Assembly: GCA_043781315.1 (NCBI GenBank)
Contig: JAYWBR010000029.1
Location: forward strand, 1-22,927
Source of the DNA: CAIQOK01 sp043781315
Lineage (GTDB): Bacteria; Verrucomicrobiota; Verrucomicrobiia; Limisphaerales; CAIQOK01
Length of the DNA stretch: 22,927 nt
Reading direction: 5' to 3'
Shown here one piece after another: positions 1 through 7,210 of this stretch. The notes under the pieces were generated by a model. The model was not told the DNA's origin. It searched no databases and saw nothing but the letters and a program-made list of their open reading frames with translations. Position 1 is the stretch's first letter, and each line of letters opens with the position of its first letter. Position numbers and translations under genes: made by a program.

Positions 1-1809
1 AAAACCCCTTATTTCACCGTGCGTTTCGCGCTGCCGGTGCCGCCGGAGAATGCGACCAATCTCGACGGCGCGCTAACCGGACTGGACACGAATGTTTTCA
101 CGCACAACCACTCGCCGGGTTTTGAAATTTTGCCGAACGGCGATGCGCTCGCGGTTTATTTCAGCACGCCGCCGGGCTTGGCCGAGGCGGACATTTCGAC
201 TTCGTTCGTTCAGGCACGGCTGCGCTACGGCGCGGAGGATTGGGATTTGCCGGAGTTGTTTTTCAAAACCGAAGGCTACAACGACCAGTCGGGCCTGCTG
301 TGGAACGACCGCGGCACGATCCGCTTTTTCGGCGGGGGTCGTGGCCTGTCCGACTTCGTGCCGTTCAAGCAGGCAACTTCCACCAACAATGGCGCGACCT
401 GGACTTTGTCACTCCCGCAACTGGACAAGCCGGCGGAACATTACACGGCCCAGCCAATCACCAGCGCGTTTCGCAGTAGAGGTGTGGCGGCAGGCATCCT
501 GCCTGCCGTAGAGCCGGGCTTCCAGCCCGGCGGAAAAACCGTGGACAGCCCCGCGCGCGTTGCAAATTTGCCAGCCGCTAATCATTCGAACGCCAGTCCG
601 GGCGGCAAGATGCCGCCCTCTACGTCAGGCGAGGACGCTCGACGCTACATTTATTTCGCGATGGACGGCGTGGAGGCTTCAAGTTTTCTCTGGCGCAGCA
701 CAGACGATGGGGTTCACTGGCATGACCTGGGCGGGCGCACCGGCGCGCGACATTCCGTGATCGTTCCACTGAATGACAAAGGAACCCTGCTTTCCATCGG
801 CGGCAAAAACGCCTCGACCAACGGCTGGTCGCCGCAAAACATCTCGACGAATTACGGCGCGAGCTGGGGTGAAAGTTTTCCCTCTGCGTTTCCGCCGCTC
901 GGCACCGCGCAACGTCCGTCGCTCATCCGACTCGCGTCGGGAAACTTGCTCTATGTCGGCGAATCCTATCTGCACAAGGCCGACCGGCCCGCGCCGAAGG
1001 ACTGGAAGTTTGGCGACAATTGTTTCGTCGCGCTCTCGACTAACAACGGCGCGTCGTGGCACATCAAACCGCTGCCCGTGCAGCTCCCCGGCCATCAGCG
1101 CACGAACCATCCCACGCTCGGTTATGTCACCGCGCGGCAGGGCGCGAACGGCGTCATCCATATTCTCACAACCGTCACGCAACCCTGCCTGCACTACGAG
1201 CTGAACGAGGCGTGGATTTTTTCCGACGCCGGCGACCTCGCTCCCGAAACCAGCGGCGGCGTGGTTCGCAAATTCAGCGAGAACTTTCCCGCTGGCCCGT
1301 TGCGGATCATGTGGAGCGCGCGGATTTGTCCGAACGGCCGCTACCTCTTGGAAGGAACGCAAACCACCTTCTACGAAAACGGCCACCGTCAGCATGAAGT
1401 CGCCTACGTGGCCGGGCGCAAGACCGGCCCGGAAATGTTCTGGTCGCCGACGGGTGCCAAAGTGTGGAGTTGGAATCACGATTTACAAAACCACACGAGC
1501 GTCTGGACGCACTACTGGCCCAACGGCGGCAAGCGAATCGAGTCCACCTGGAACACCAAACCAGAGGCGCGCGATCTGCCGCGCAGTTTTTTTGGACTCG
1601 TCGTGGACGGATTGGTGCGCCAGTGGAATGAAGACGGCTCGCTGAAATTTTCCGGCCATTTTGTGAACGGCGTGCTGGCCGGGGAACGCGGCGTTCACGC
1701 CGCTTCAACGGACAAACCGCAGGACGCGTCCGCACTTTCCAACGTCCCAGAGCAAGGAACGTCGAAGCGGGCTGAAGCCCGCGCACCGGTGCCGGCGGGA
1801 AAAAATTAA
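1..1809 (+). CDS. Sialidase-fold (BNR/Asp-box) protein with C-terminal MORN-like repeats, 5' partial
   Basis: The frame is open at base 1, so the gene starts outside the window; the GTG at 19 is probably an internal valine. Four Asp boxes (S-x-[ND]-x-G-x-x-W) mark a six-bladed beta-propeller: STNNGATW (379-402), STDDGVHW (697-720), STNYGASW (844-867) and STNNGASW (1036-1059). Such proteins are usually annotated exo-alpha-sialidase, but in polysaccharide-degrading bacteria many bind or cleave other glycans, so the substrate is open. From about 1310 to 1690 come MORN-2/YwqK-like units such as YENGHRQ, WPNGGKR and NEDGSLKFSG. Two palindromic repeat elements are translated inside the gene: one near 477-626 adds about 50 residues between propeller strands, and one at 1688-1790 forms most of the C-terminus. 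The symporter gene starts 6 nt after the stop, suggesting cotranscription. The fold call is firm; the enzymatic role is not. Confidence 0.75.
   Translation, partial: KTPYFTVRFALPVPPENATNLDGALTGLDTNVFTHNHSPGFEILPNGDALAVYFSTPPGLAEADISTSFVQARLRYGAEDWDLPELFFKTEGYNDQSGLLWNDRGTIRFFGGGRGLSDFVPFKQATSTNNGATWTLSLPQLDKPAEHYTAQPITSAFRSRGVAAGILPAVEPGFQPGGKTVDSPARVANLPAANHSNASPGGKMPPSTSGEDARRYIYFAMDGVEASSFLWRSTDDGVHWHDLGGRTGARHSVIVPLNDKGTLLSIGGKNASTNGWSPQNISTNYGASWGESFPSAFPPLGTAQRPSLIRLASGNLLYVGESYLHKADRPAPKDWKFGDNCFVALSTNNGASWHIKPLPVQLPGHQRTNHPTLGYVTARQGANGVIHILTTVTQPCLHYELNEAWIFSDAGDLAPETSGGVVRKFSENFPAGPLRIMWSARICPNGRYLLEGTQTTFYENGHRQHEVAYVAGRKTGPEMFWSPTGAKVWSWNHDLQNHTSVWTHYWPNGGKRIESTWNTKPEARDLPRSFFGLVVDGLVRQWNEDGSLKFSGHFVNGVLAGERGVHAASTDKPQDASALSNVPEQGTSKRAEARAPVPAGKN
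477..626. repeat. Compound hairpin repeat inserted in frame in the sialidase-like gene
   Basis: The segment runs from a GTAGAGG to a CCTCTAC and contains three perfect hairpins: GGCAGGCA-TCC-TGCCTGCC (489-507), CCGGGCT-TCC-AGCCCGG (514-530) and GGGCGGCA-AGA-TGCCGCCC (600-618). The reading frame stays open through it and the translated stretch is low-complexity (G, P, A rich), unlike the propeller on both sides. A related copy lies in the opposite orientation at 7104-7155. Boundaries are estimated from the hairpins. Confidence 0.8.
1688..1790 (+). repeat. Hairpin repeat pair (copy 1) forming the C-terminus of the sialidase-like gene
   Basis: It begins with GCGGCGTTCACGCCGCTTCA (1688-1707) and ends with the hairpin GCGGGC-TGAA-GCCCGC near 1767-1782. 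The same layout recurs at 12795-12893, where the first 20 bases are identical and the second stem is different in sequence but still paired. Confidence 0.8.
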
Positions 1810-1815
1810 GCGCGC

Positions 1816-3383
1816 ATGAATTCGCTCCGTTTTCTCGATCTGGTGGTCATCGCGCTCTACTTCGTGGGCGTGGCGGCCATCGGTTTGAAATTCGCGCGAC
1901 GGCAGACCACGACCGAAGCCTACTTCGTTGCGCGCCGTTCCATTCCGCACTGGGCGATGGGGCTTTCCATCTTCGCGACCATCATCAGCAGCATCACCTT
2001 CATCGCCTATCCCGGCGCTGCGTACAAGGAGAACTGGAACCAGCTCGTGCCCGGTTTCATGGCGGTGGGCGTCCTGCTCGTGGTCGGCACCACCCTGATC
2101 GCTTTTTTCCGCCATGCCGTCGGCATGAGCGCGTACGAGTATTTTGAAAAACGTTTCGGCTACGGCGCGCGGGCCTACAGCGCGCTGGCGTTCACGGCCG
2201 GACATTTTTCCAAGATGGGCTTCGTGCTGTTCACCATCACCACCGCGATCTGCGGCATGACCGCTGGGACAAATACCACGTCATCGTCGGCGTCGGCTTC
2301 ATCACCATTTTCTTCACGCTCATCGGCGGCCTGGAGGCGGTCATCTGGACGGAAGTGCTGCAAGGCATCGTGAAGCTCGCGGGCCTCGTGGTCGTCATCG
2401 GCGTGCTGCTTTACCTCATGCCGGGCGGCGCGGGCGCGGCGTTTCATCTGGCGGCGGGCAAAAATAAATTCAGCCTCGGCAGTTTTGATTTCAACCTCGC
2501 GCAGAACGGAAACTTCTGGGTGATGCTGCTCTACGGTTCGTTCTGGTACCTGCAAAAATACGCCGCCGATCAAACCCTCGTGCAACGCTACCTCGTCGCC
2601 AAGACCGATCGCGACGCCCTCAAAGGCACGGCGCTCGGCGCGGCGTTGTGCGTGCCGGCGTGGACGGCCTTCATGCTCGTCGGCACTCTGCTCTGGGCGT
2701 ATTACCAGCTCTCCGGCGAAGTGCTGCCGCCGCATCTGCTGGATGACAAAGGCAAGGTTATCGCCGACCGCGTGTTCCCGTTTTTCCTCGCCACGAAAAT
2801 TCCCGCCGGCCTCGCGGGCATCTTCATGGCCGCGCTGATGTCCGCCGCGATGTCCACGATGTCCTCCGACTTGAACTGCCTTTCCGCCGTTGGCGTGGAG
2901 GATTATTACCGCAAGCTGCGCCCCGCTTCGACCGACCAGCAGCGCCTGCTCCTCGGCAAATTCATCGTCGCCATCTGCGGTGCGGTCGCCGTCGGCATCG
3001 GTGCCATCATCGCCTGGCGTGGCGAAAGCGCGCTGACACTTTACTACGCGGCCACGGCGATCTTGTCTGCCGGCCTGGCGGGGATGTTCCTGCTGGCGTT
3101 CTTAAGCCCGCGCGCGAACAAGCAGGGACTGTGGATCGGCATTGGCGTCGCGTTCCTGTTCACCGTGTGGGCAGTGCTGACCAGCCCGGTCACAAAAGGT
3201 TCCAGCATCATTCTTGATCTGCCGGGCCACAACTACACCTGGCCCAGCGTGATGATCGGCGTCATCGCACACGTCCTCGGGCTCGGCATCGGCTGGCTGG
3301 CGAGCCACGGCTTTCCCGCGCCGCATGAAGACACCCATGCCATGACGCTGTGGGGCTGGCTGGAGAAACGGAAGGCGATTTAG
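1816..3383 (+). pseudogene. Sodium:solute symporter (SSS family), single-base frameshift
   Basis: This is an SSS-family Na+-coupled transporter of the inner membrane, probably importing the sugar or sugar acid used by the downstream enzymes. The 5' part (frame of 1816) gives TM1 and the conserved early region LDLVVIALYFVGVAAIGL, then SIFATIISSITFIAYPG. The 3' part (frame of 2355) gives the family motif GGLEAVIWTEVLQGIV and the remaining membrane helices to 3383. The frames meet near 2262: frame 1 ends in ICGMT and the other frame, read backwards, continues as WDKYHVIVGVGF. One missing base, most simply a G in the GACC(G)GCTGGG context, accounts for this; repaired length is about 522 aa, normal for the family. 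As written the first ORF stops at 2373 after about 185 aa. It is either a recent pseudogene or a sequencing/assembly indel. The start ATG 1816 has no obvious Shine-Dalgarno sequence. Confidence 0.85.
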
Positions 3384-3388
3384 GAAAT

Positions 3389-3488
3389 GAACATTCAACA
3401 TTCAACATTCAACGCCGAACCTCCAAGTAGGGGAACGCGCGTCACCGACCTTCGACGTTGGGCGTTGAATGTTGAATGTTCAATGTTC
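3389..3488. repeat. Long inverted repeat with 7-bp tandem units
   Basis: The left arm (3389-3416) is three tandem ACATTCA units followed by ACGCC; the right arm (3461-3488) is its reverse complement with one mismatch in 28 positions. The loop is about 44 nt. It fills the gap between the symporter and the dehydrogenase and could act as an RNA hairpin, either as a terminator-like structure without a T-run or for mRNA stability. Confidence 0.85.
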
Positions 3489-3499
3489 CCCCTTCACCC

Positions 3500-4645
3500 A
3501 TGAACCCGATCACGCTCCTCCAACCACCGCGCATCGTTTTCGGCAACGGCTGCGCGCCGCAGGCCGTTGAGTTTCTCGCGCACCGAGGCGTGCGCAGCGT
3601 GCTGCTCGTCACGAGCAAGTCCGTCCGTCCGCAAATCGCATCGCTGGTTGACGCGCTGAAAAAGGCCGGCATCGAGGTGCCCGAAAATAAATTTGTGCCG
3701 GCGGAACCGACGCGGGCCTTTTTTAAAAACGTGCTGCAAATCGTGCGCCTGACCAAGGTGGAGGCCGTCCTCGCCGTCGGCGGTGGCAGTGTGATTGACG
3801 TGGCCAAACTGCTCGCCGCGCTCATTCGCGGAACACAAAACGTCGCGGAGATTTTTGGCACCAATCTGTTGTCAGGGCGCGCGCTGCCGCTCGTCTGCGT
3901 GCCCACCACGGCGGGCACCGGCGCGGAAGTCTCCCCCATCGCCGTGCTGCTCGACGAAGCCGACGAGTTGAAGCAGGGCGTCGTCAGTCCGCACCTCGTT
4001 CCCGACGCGGCGTTCATTGATCCGCTGCTGACGCTCGCCGTTCCGCCCGCCGTCACCGCGTCCACGGGGCTCGACGCCCTTACGCATTGCATCGAGGGTT
4101 ACGCGAACAATTTTGCCCACCCCGTCACCGACACCTACGCTTTGCGCGGCGTGAAGTTGATCGCGGAAAATCTGTTGCGCGCCGTGCAGAACGGCCAGGA
4201 CACTGAAGCCCGCGCGAACGTCGCGCTCGGCAGTTTGTTTGGCGGCTTGTGCCTCGGGCCGGTCGGCACGGCGGCGATTCACGCGCTCTCGTATCCGCTC
4301 GGCGGAAAATTTCACATCGCGCACGGCGTCGCCAACACGCTGCTTGCCCCGGCGGTATTGCAGTTCAACGTCACGGCAGCACCCGCACGTTACGCAGACA
4401 TCGCCCTCGCCCTCGGCGTTGAACGCGGCGGCTCCAATCTCCAACTGGCCGAACGTGGCATCGCCCGGCTCGCTGCATTGTCGAAGGCGTGCGGCGTGCC
4501 GCAGCGGCTGGCGGACTTGAACATTCCGCGTGCAGCGATTCCTTCTATGGCCGCAGCCGCCATGCAGGTCACGCGGCTTTTGAAGAACAATGTGCGCCCG
4601 GTCACGGAACCGGACGCGGTGCGGATTTACGAAGAGATTTTTTAA
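3500..4645 (+). CDS. Iron-containing alcohol dehydrogenase (FucO-like)
   Basis: A 381-aa group III metal-dependent alcohol dehydrogenase, a cytoplasmic NAD(P)-linked enzyme that interconverts an alcohol and an aldehyde or ketone. The dinucleotide-binding motif GGGSVIDVAK lies at residues 94-103, PTTAGTGAEVSP at 135-146, and the four expected metal ligands are D192, H196, H261 and H275, with spacing close to E. coli FucO (lactaldehyde reductase, 383 aa). Length fits the family. I chose ATG 3500 (MNPITLLQPPRIVFGNG), because the earlier in-frame ATG at 3476 lies inside the inverted repeat and would add a non-homologous peptide. Its stop TAA is directly followed by the ATG of the next ORF. If the cluster handles deoxy-sugars, lactaldehyde reduction is a sensible role, but a 4-carbon sugar-acid or hydroxy-acid substrate is equally compatible with the PdxA and DUF1537 neighbours. 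Confidence 0.88.
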   Translation: MNPITLLQPPRIVFGNGCAPQAVEFLAHRGVRSVLLVTSKSVRPQIASLVDALKKAGIEVPENKFVPAEPTRAFFKNVLQIVRLTKVEAVLAVGGGSVIDVAKLLAALIRGTQNVAEIFGTNLLSGRALPLVCVPTTAGTGAEVSPIAVLLDEADELKQGVVSPHLVPDAAFIDPLLTLAVPPAVTASTGLDALTHCIEGYANNFAHPVTDTYALRGVKLIAENLLRAVQNGQDTEARANVALGSLFGGLCLGPVGTAAIHALSYPLGGKFHIAHGVANTLLAPAVLQFNVTAAPARYADIALALGVERGGSNLQLAERGIARLAALSKACGVPQRLADLNIPRAAIPSMAAAAMQVTRLLKNNVRPVTEPDAVRIYEEIF

Positions 4646-5650
4646 ATGAACAACGGACTCAAACATCACGGGGCAGTCGTGCCGATGATCACCCCGGTCA
4701 AACCCTCCGGCAAACTCGACGAAGCCGCTTTGCATCCTGCCTCCTCTCCCCAACCCTCTCCTCCTTTGGAGGAGGAGAGGGAGAAGCCGCGCGCGTCACA
4801 CGTTCTAATGGTTTCGCTCGCTGAATGGGAAAAGATCGGATCAATCAATGAACCCCTCATCGTTGACTGCGCCGCGATTGATGCCGCCAGCATCGAACCC
4901 GGAAAAGTTTCTGCGGCGTGCGGTCATGCCGGGTATCGCTACATCGAACACGCCATCCAGGCCGCGCTCGCCAAAAAAATTGACGGCGTCGTCACCGCGC
5001 CGATTCACAAGGAGGCGCTGCGGCTCTCGGGCGTGAATCATCCCGGCCACACCGAGATTTTCACCGCGCTCACCGGGGCGAAACGCAGTTGCATGATGCT
5101 CTACTCGGACGTGCTCACCGTGAGCATGGCCACGACGCACATCGGCTATCACGAAGTGCCGGGCAAACTTTCCGTCGAACGCGTCCTGAACGTGATCGAA
5201 CTCACCGCCGAGACGATGGGCTGGATGCTGCGTCGCCCCGCGCGCATCGGCGTGTGCGGCTTGAATCCGCACGCCGGGGAACACGGTTTGTTTGGCAACC
5301 GCGAGGAAAAAAGTTTTGTCGCGCCCGCCGTGATGCTCGCCCGAGAACGCGGCATTGACGCCCAAGGCCCGCTCGTGCCCGACGCCGCATTCACCACGGC
5401 GCAGCGGAAAAAGTTCGACGCCATCGTCACGCTCTATCACGACCAGGGCCACATTCCGTTCAAGATGCTCGCGTTCGACACCGGCGTGAACATCTCGCTC
5501 GGCCTGCCGATCATCCGCACCTCGGTGGATCACGGCACCGCGTTCGACATCGCTTGGCAGGGCATCGCCGATCCGCGCAGTTTGTATTCCGCGATTCACG
5601 GCGCCGCCGAACTCGCGGCGGGCCGTCGCACTGGAGCCGTCGTCGCATGA
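4646..5650 (+). CDS. Hybrid ORF: DapA-family N-terminal fragment fused to N-truncated PdxA-type dehydrogenase
   Basis: Residues 1-29 (to about 4732) read like the start of a dihydrodipicolinate synthase-family aldolase (GAVVPMITPVKPSGKLDEAAL). A low-complexity stretch from a hairpin repeat follows (about 4735-4800). From about 4808 the protein is PdxA-like (4-hydroxythreonine-4-phosphate dehydrogenase family), with APIHKEAL, PGHTEIF, metal-ligand histidines in ATTHIG, NPHAGE and YHDQGH, and the ending GLPIIRTSVDHGTAFD. The first ~60 PdxA residues, which hold the GDPAGIGPE motif, are absent, as is nearly all of the aldolase. Next to a DUF1537 kinase this would be a PdxA2-type enzyme oxidising a phosphorylated sugar acid rather than one making pyridoxal phosphate. 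The start (0 nt after the dehydrogenase) belongs to the aldolase; the stop overlaps the kinase start (ATGA). An internal ATG at 4808 could give a truncated PdxA. Activity is doubtful as written. Confidence 0.85.
   Translation: MNNGLKHHGAVVPMITPVKPSGKLDEAALHPASSPQPSPPLEEEREKPRASHVLMVSLAEWEKIGSINEPLIVDCAAIDAASIEPGKVSAACGHAGYRYIEHAIQAALAKKIDGVVTAPIHKEALRLSGVNHPGHTEIFTALTGAKRSCMMLYSDVLTVSMATTHIGYHEVPGKLSVERVLNVIELTAETMGWMLRRPARIGVCGLNPHAGEHGLFGNREEKSFVAPAVMLARERGIDAQGPLVPDAAFTTAQRKKFDAIVTLYHDQGHIPFKMLAFDTGVNISLGLPIIRTSVDHGTAFDIAWQGIADPRSLYSAIHGAAELAAGRRTGAVVA
4754..4781. repeat. Hairpin repeat at the DapA/PdxA junction
   Basis: CCCTCTCCTCC (4754-4764) pairs with GGAGGAGAGGG (4771-4781) over a 6-nt loop. 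The wider element probably spans about 4735-4800. It lies exactly between the aldolase-like and PdxA-like parts of the hybrid ORF and is translated as SSPQPSPPLEEEREKPR, which matches neither family. Confidence 0.8.
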
Positions 5651-6911
5651 TCGGAGTCATTGCCGATGACATCAGCGGCGCGGCGGAAATCGCCGGCGTC
5701 GGTTTGCGGCTCGGGCTGCGCGCCGAGGTGCTGCTCAAGGGCCGGCCCAGCGGAGAGGCCGACCTGGTTTGTGTGGACACCGACTCACGCAACTGCACCG
5801 CCAGCGAAGCCGCCCGCCGCGCCGCCGCCGCCGCGAAGCTGCTGCGCCGCGCCGGGGCAAAATGGATTTACAAAAAGGTGGACTCGGTTTTGCGCGGGCA
5901 GGTCGCGGCGGAAATCCAGGCGGTTCGCAGAAAGTTTAAGTTGAAAAGCATCCTGCTGCATCCGGCCAATCCATCGCTGGGCCGCACGATCAAGGACGGC
6001 AAATATTTCATCCACGGCCGGCTCATTCATCAAACTGAGTTCGCCCGCGACCCCGCGCATCCGCGTCGCACGGCCGATGTCGCCAAGCTCCTGAGCCGCA
6101 CCCCGACGTTTCCAATCCAAGTCTGCAAGCCCGGCGCGCCGCGCGCCGAAACAGGCGTCATCATTTGCGAGTCCACTTCGGCGCGCGATGTGAAATCGTG
6201 GGTGAGAAAAACCCATCCCGAAATGTTGCTCGCGGGCGGCGCGGAATTTTTCGCGGCATTATTGGCGGCGCGATTAGCTTCCGCGAACCAGCGGGTGGTT
6301 CCAGAAACAAGGGCACGCGGCTCAAGAGCGGGGCGCAGCAGACTGACGCGCCCGACCGCGCCAGCCTGGAACTCTTCGTCTGCGGCACCACCAGCAAGTC
6401 CTCGCAACAGTTTGTGCGCGCCGCACGGCGCAACGGCACGCCAGTTTTTTCGTTGCCGGGCGAACTGGCGTGGGGCGCGGACTTCACCCGCGCGGCGTTG
6501 AAAGCCGTCAGCGACCAGGTGCTTGCGGCCCTGCAAAATCATCCTCGCGTGATTCTGCAAACCGGCCTGCCGCCGGTGCAGGAAATTCCCTTTGCGCAAA
6601 GATTGGCCGGCCATCTGACGCAGCTTGCGGAAACCGTCTTGAAACAGACCTCCATCCAGTGCGTCTATGCCGAAAGCGGCGCGACCGCCGTGGATCTGGC
6701 GCGGCGCATGGGCTGGACGCGGCTCACCGTCTTGCGCGAAGTCGCGCCCGGCGTGGCCACGCTCGCCGTGAACGGCAGCCAGTGCCTGCAATTGACGATC
6801 AAGCCGGGAACGTATGTCTGGCCGGAGGAAGTTCAGTGTGGCGTTGGGCGTCCCGCCCGACGTGGAGGGCGTGCGTCCCGCCGCCCAGGAAAAAATGTCC
6901 GAAGCAAATGA
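5647..6911 (+). pseudogene. DUF1537 family four-carbon acid sugar kinase, single-base frameshift
   Basis: DUF1537 proteins are ATP-dependent kinases of sugar acids such as threonate and erythronate, working with PdxA2-type dehydrogenases. The N-terminal domain is clear from ATG 5647: MIGVIADDISGAAEIAGVG, then VDTDSRN and KWIYKKVDSVLRGQV. The C-terminal nucleotide-binding domain is in another frame from about 6365: LELFVCGTTSKSSQQF, YAESGATAVDLARRMGW and REVAPGVATL, ending at 6911. The change from frame 1 to frame 3 fits one deleted base somewhere in 6280-6365; the exact site cannot be fixed because that linker is poorly conserved. The N-terminal reading ends at 6501 after about 285 aa. The start overlaps the PdxA stop by 4 nt (ATGA), so the two were translationally coupled. 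If the indel is real, the kinase is split between its two domains and inactive. Confidence 0.85.
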
Positions 6912-6946
6912 GCACTCCGGCTAGGTGCATCTTGAGATTATTTTTG

Positions 6947-7155
6947 GTAGGGCGGAGCTGCCGCTCCGCCTTTGGGCAAAAGGGTTGGCCTACCCCGGCT
7001 GACCGGCAGGTCAGCCCCACCAGTCTAGGTTTTCCAGCCGGGGTAAGAACGGTGTCAAGCTGCACCCGCTCCAGTTTCACAACGCGTTTTTCACTCGCAT
7101 CACTTTTCCGCCGGGCTGGAAGCCACAGCTCTACGGCAGCCAGGATGACTGCCGC
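6947..7155. repeat. Cluster of hairpin repeats upstream of the rhamnosidase
   Basis: This gap between kinase and rhamnosidase (6912-7210) has no convincing gene. It starts with GTAG followed by GGCGGAGC-TGCC-GCTCCGCC (6951-6970) and a CTAC at 6990-6993, then CTGACC-GGCA-GGTCAG (6999-7014). The 7104-7155 part is a reverse-orientation copy of the element at 487-537 in the sialidase-like gene. The short open stretch 7045-7185 overlaps this repeat and I do not call it coding. Confidence 0.75.
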
Positions 7156-7210
7156 TACGTTGCGCGTCGCCCATCGCGCACCTGAAAAAATCCAACCGCC
7201 ACCTCCATTC

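Noticed and set aside
2244..2290. Programmed frameshift in the symporter
   Set aside because: There is no slippery heptamer or stimulatory structure at the join, and SSS transporters are not known to use frameshifting.
7045..7185. Open stretch after the kinase that looks like a protein C-terminus (NGVKLHPLQFHNAF)
   Set aside because: Its second half is a reverse copy of the repeat at 487-537, an in-frame stop precedes it at 7000, and it has no start.
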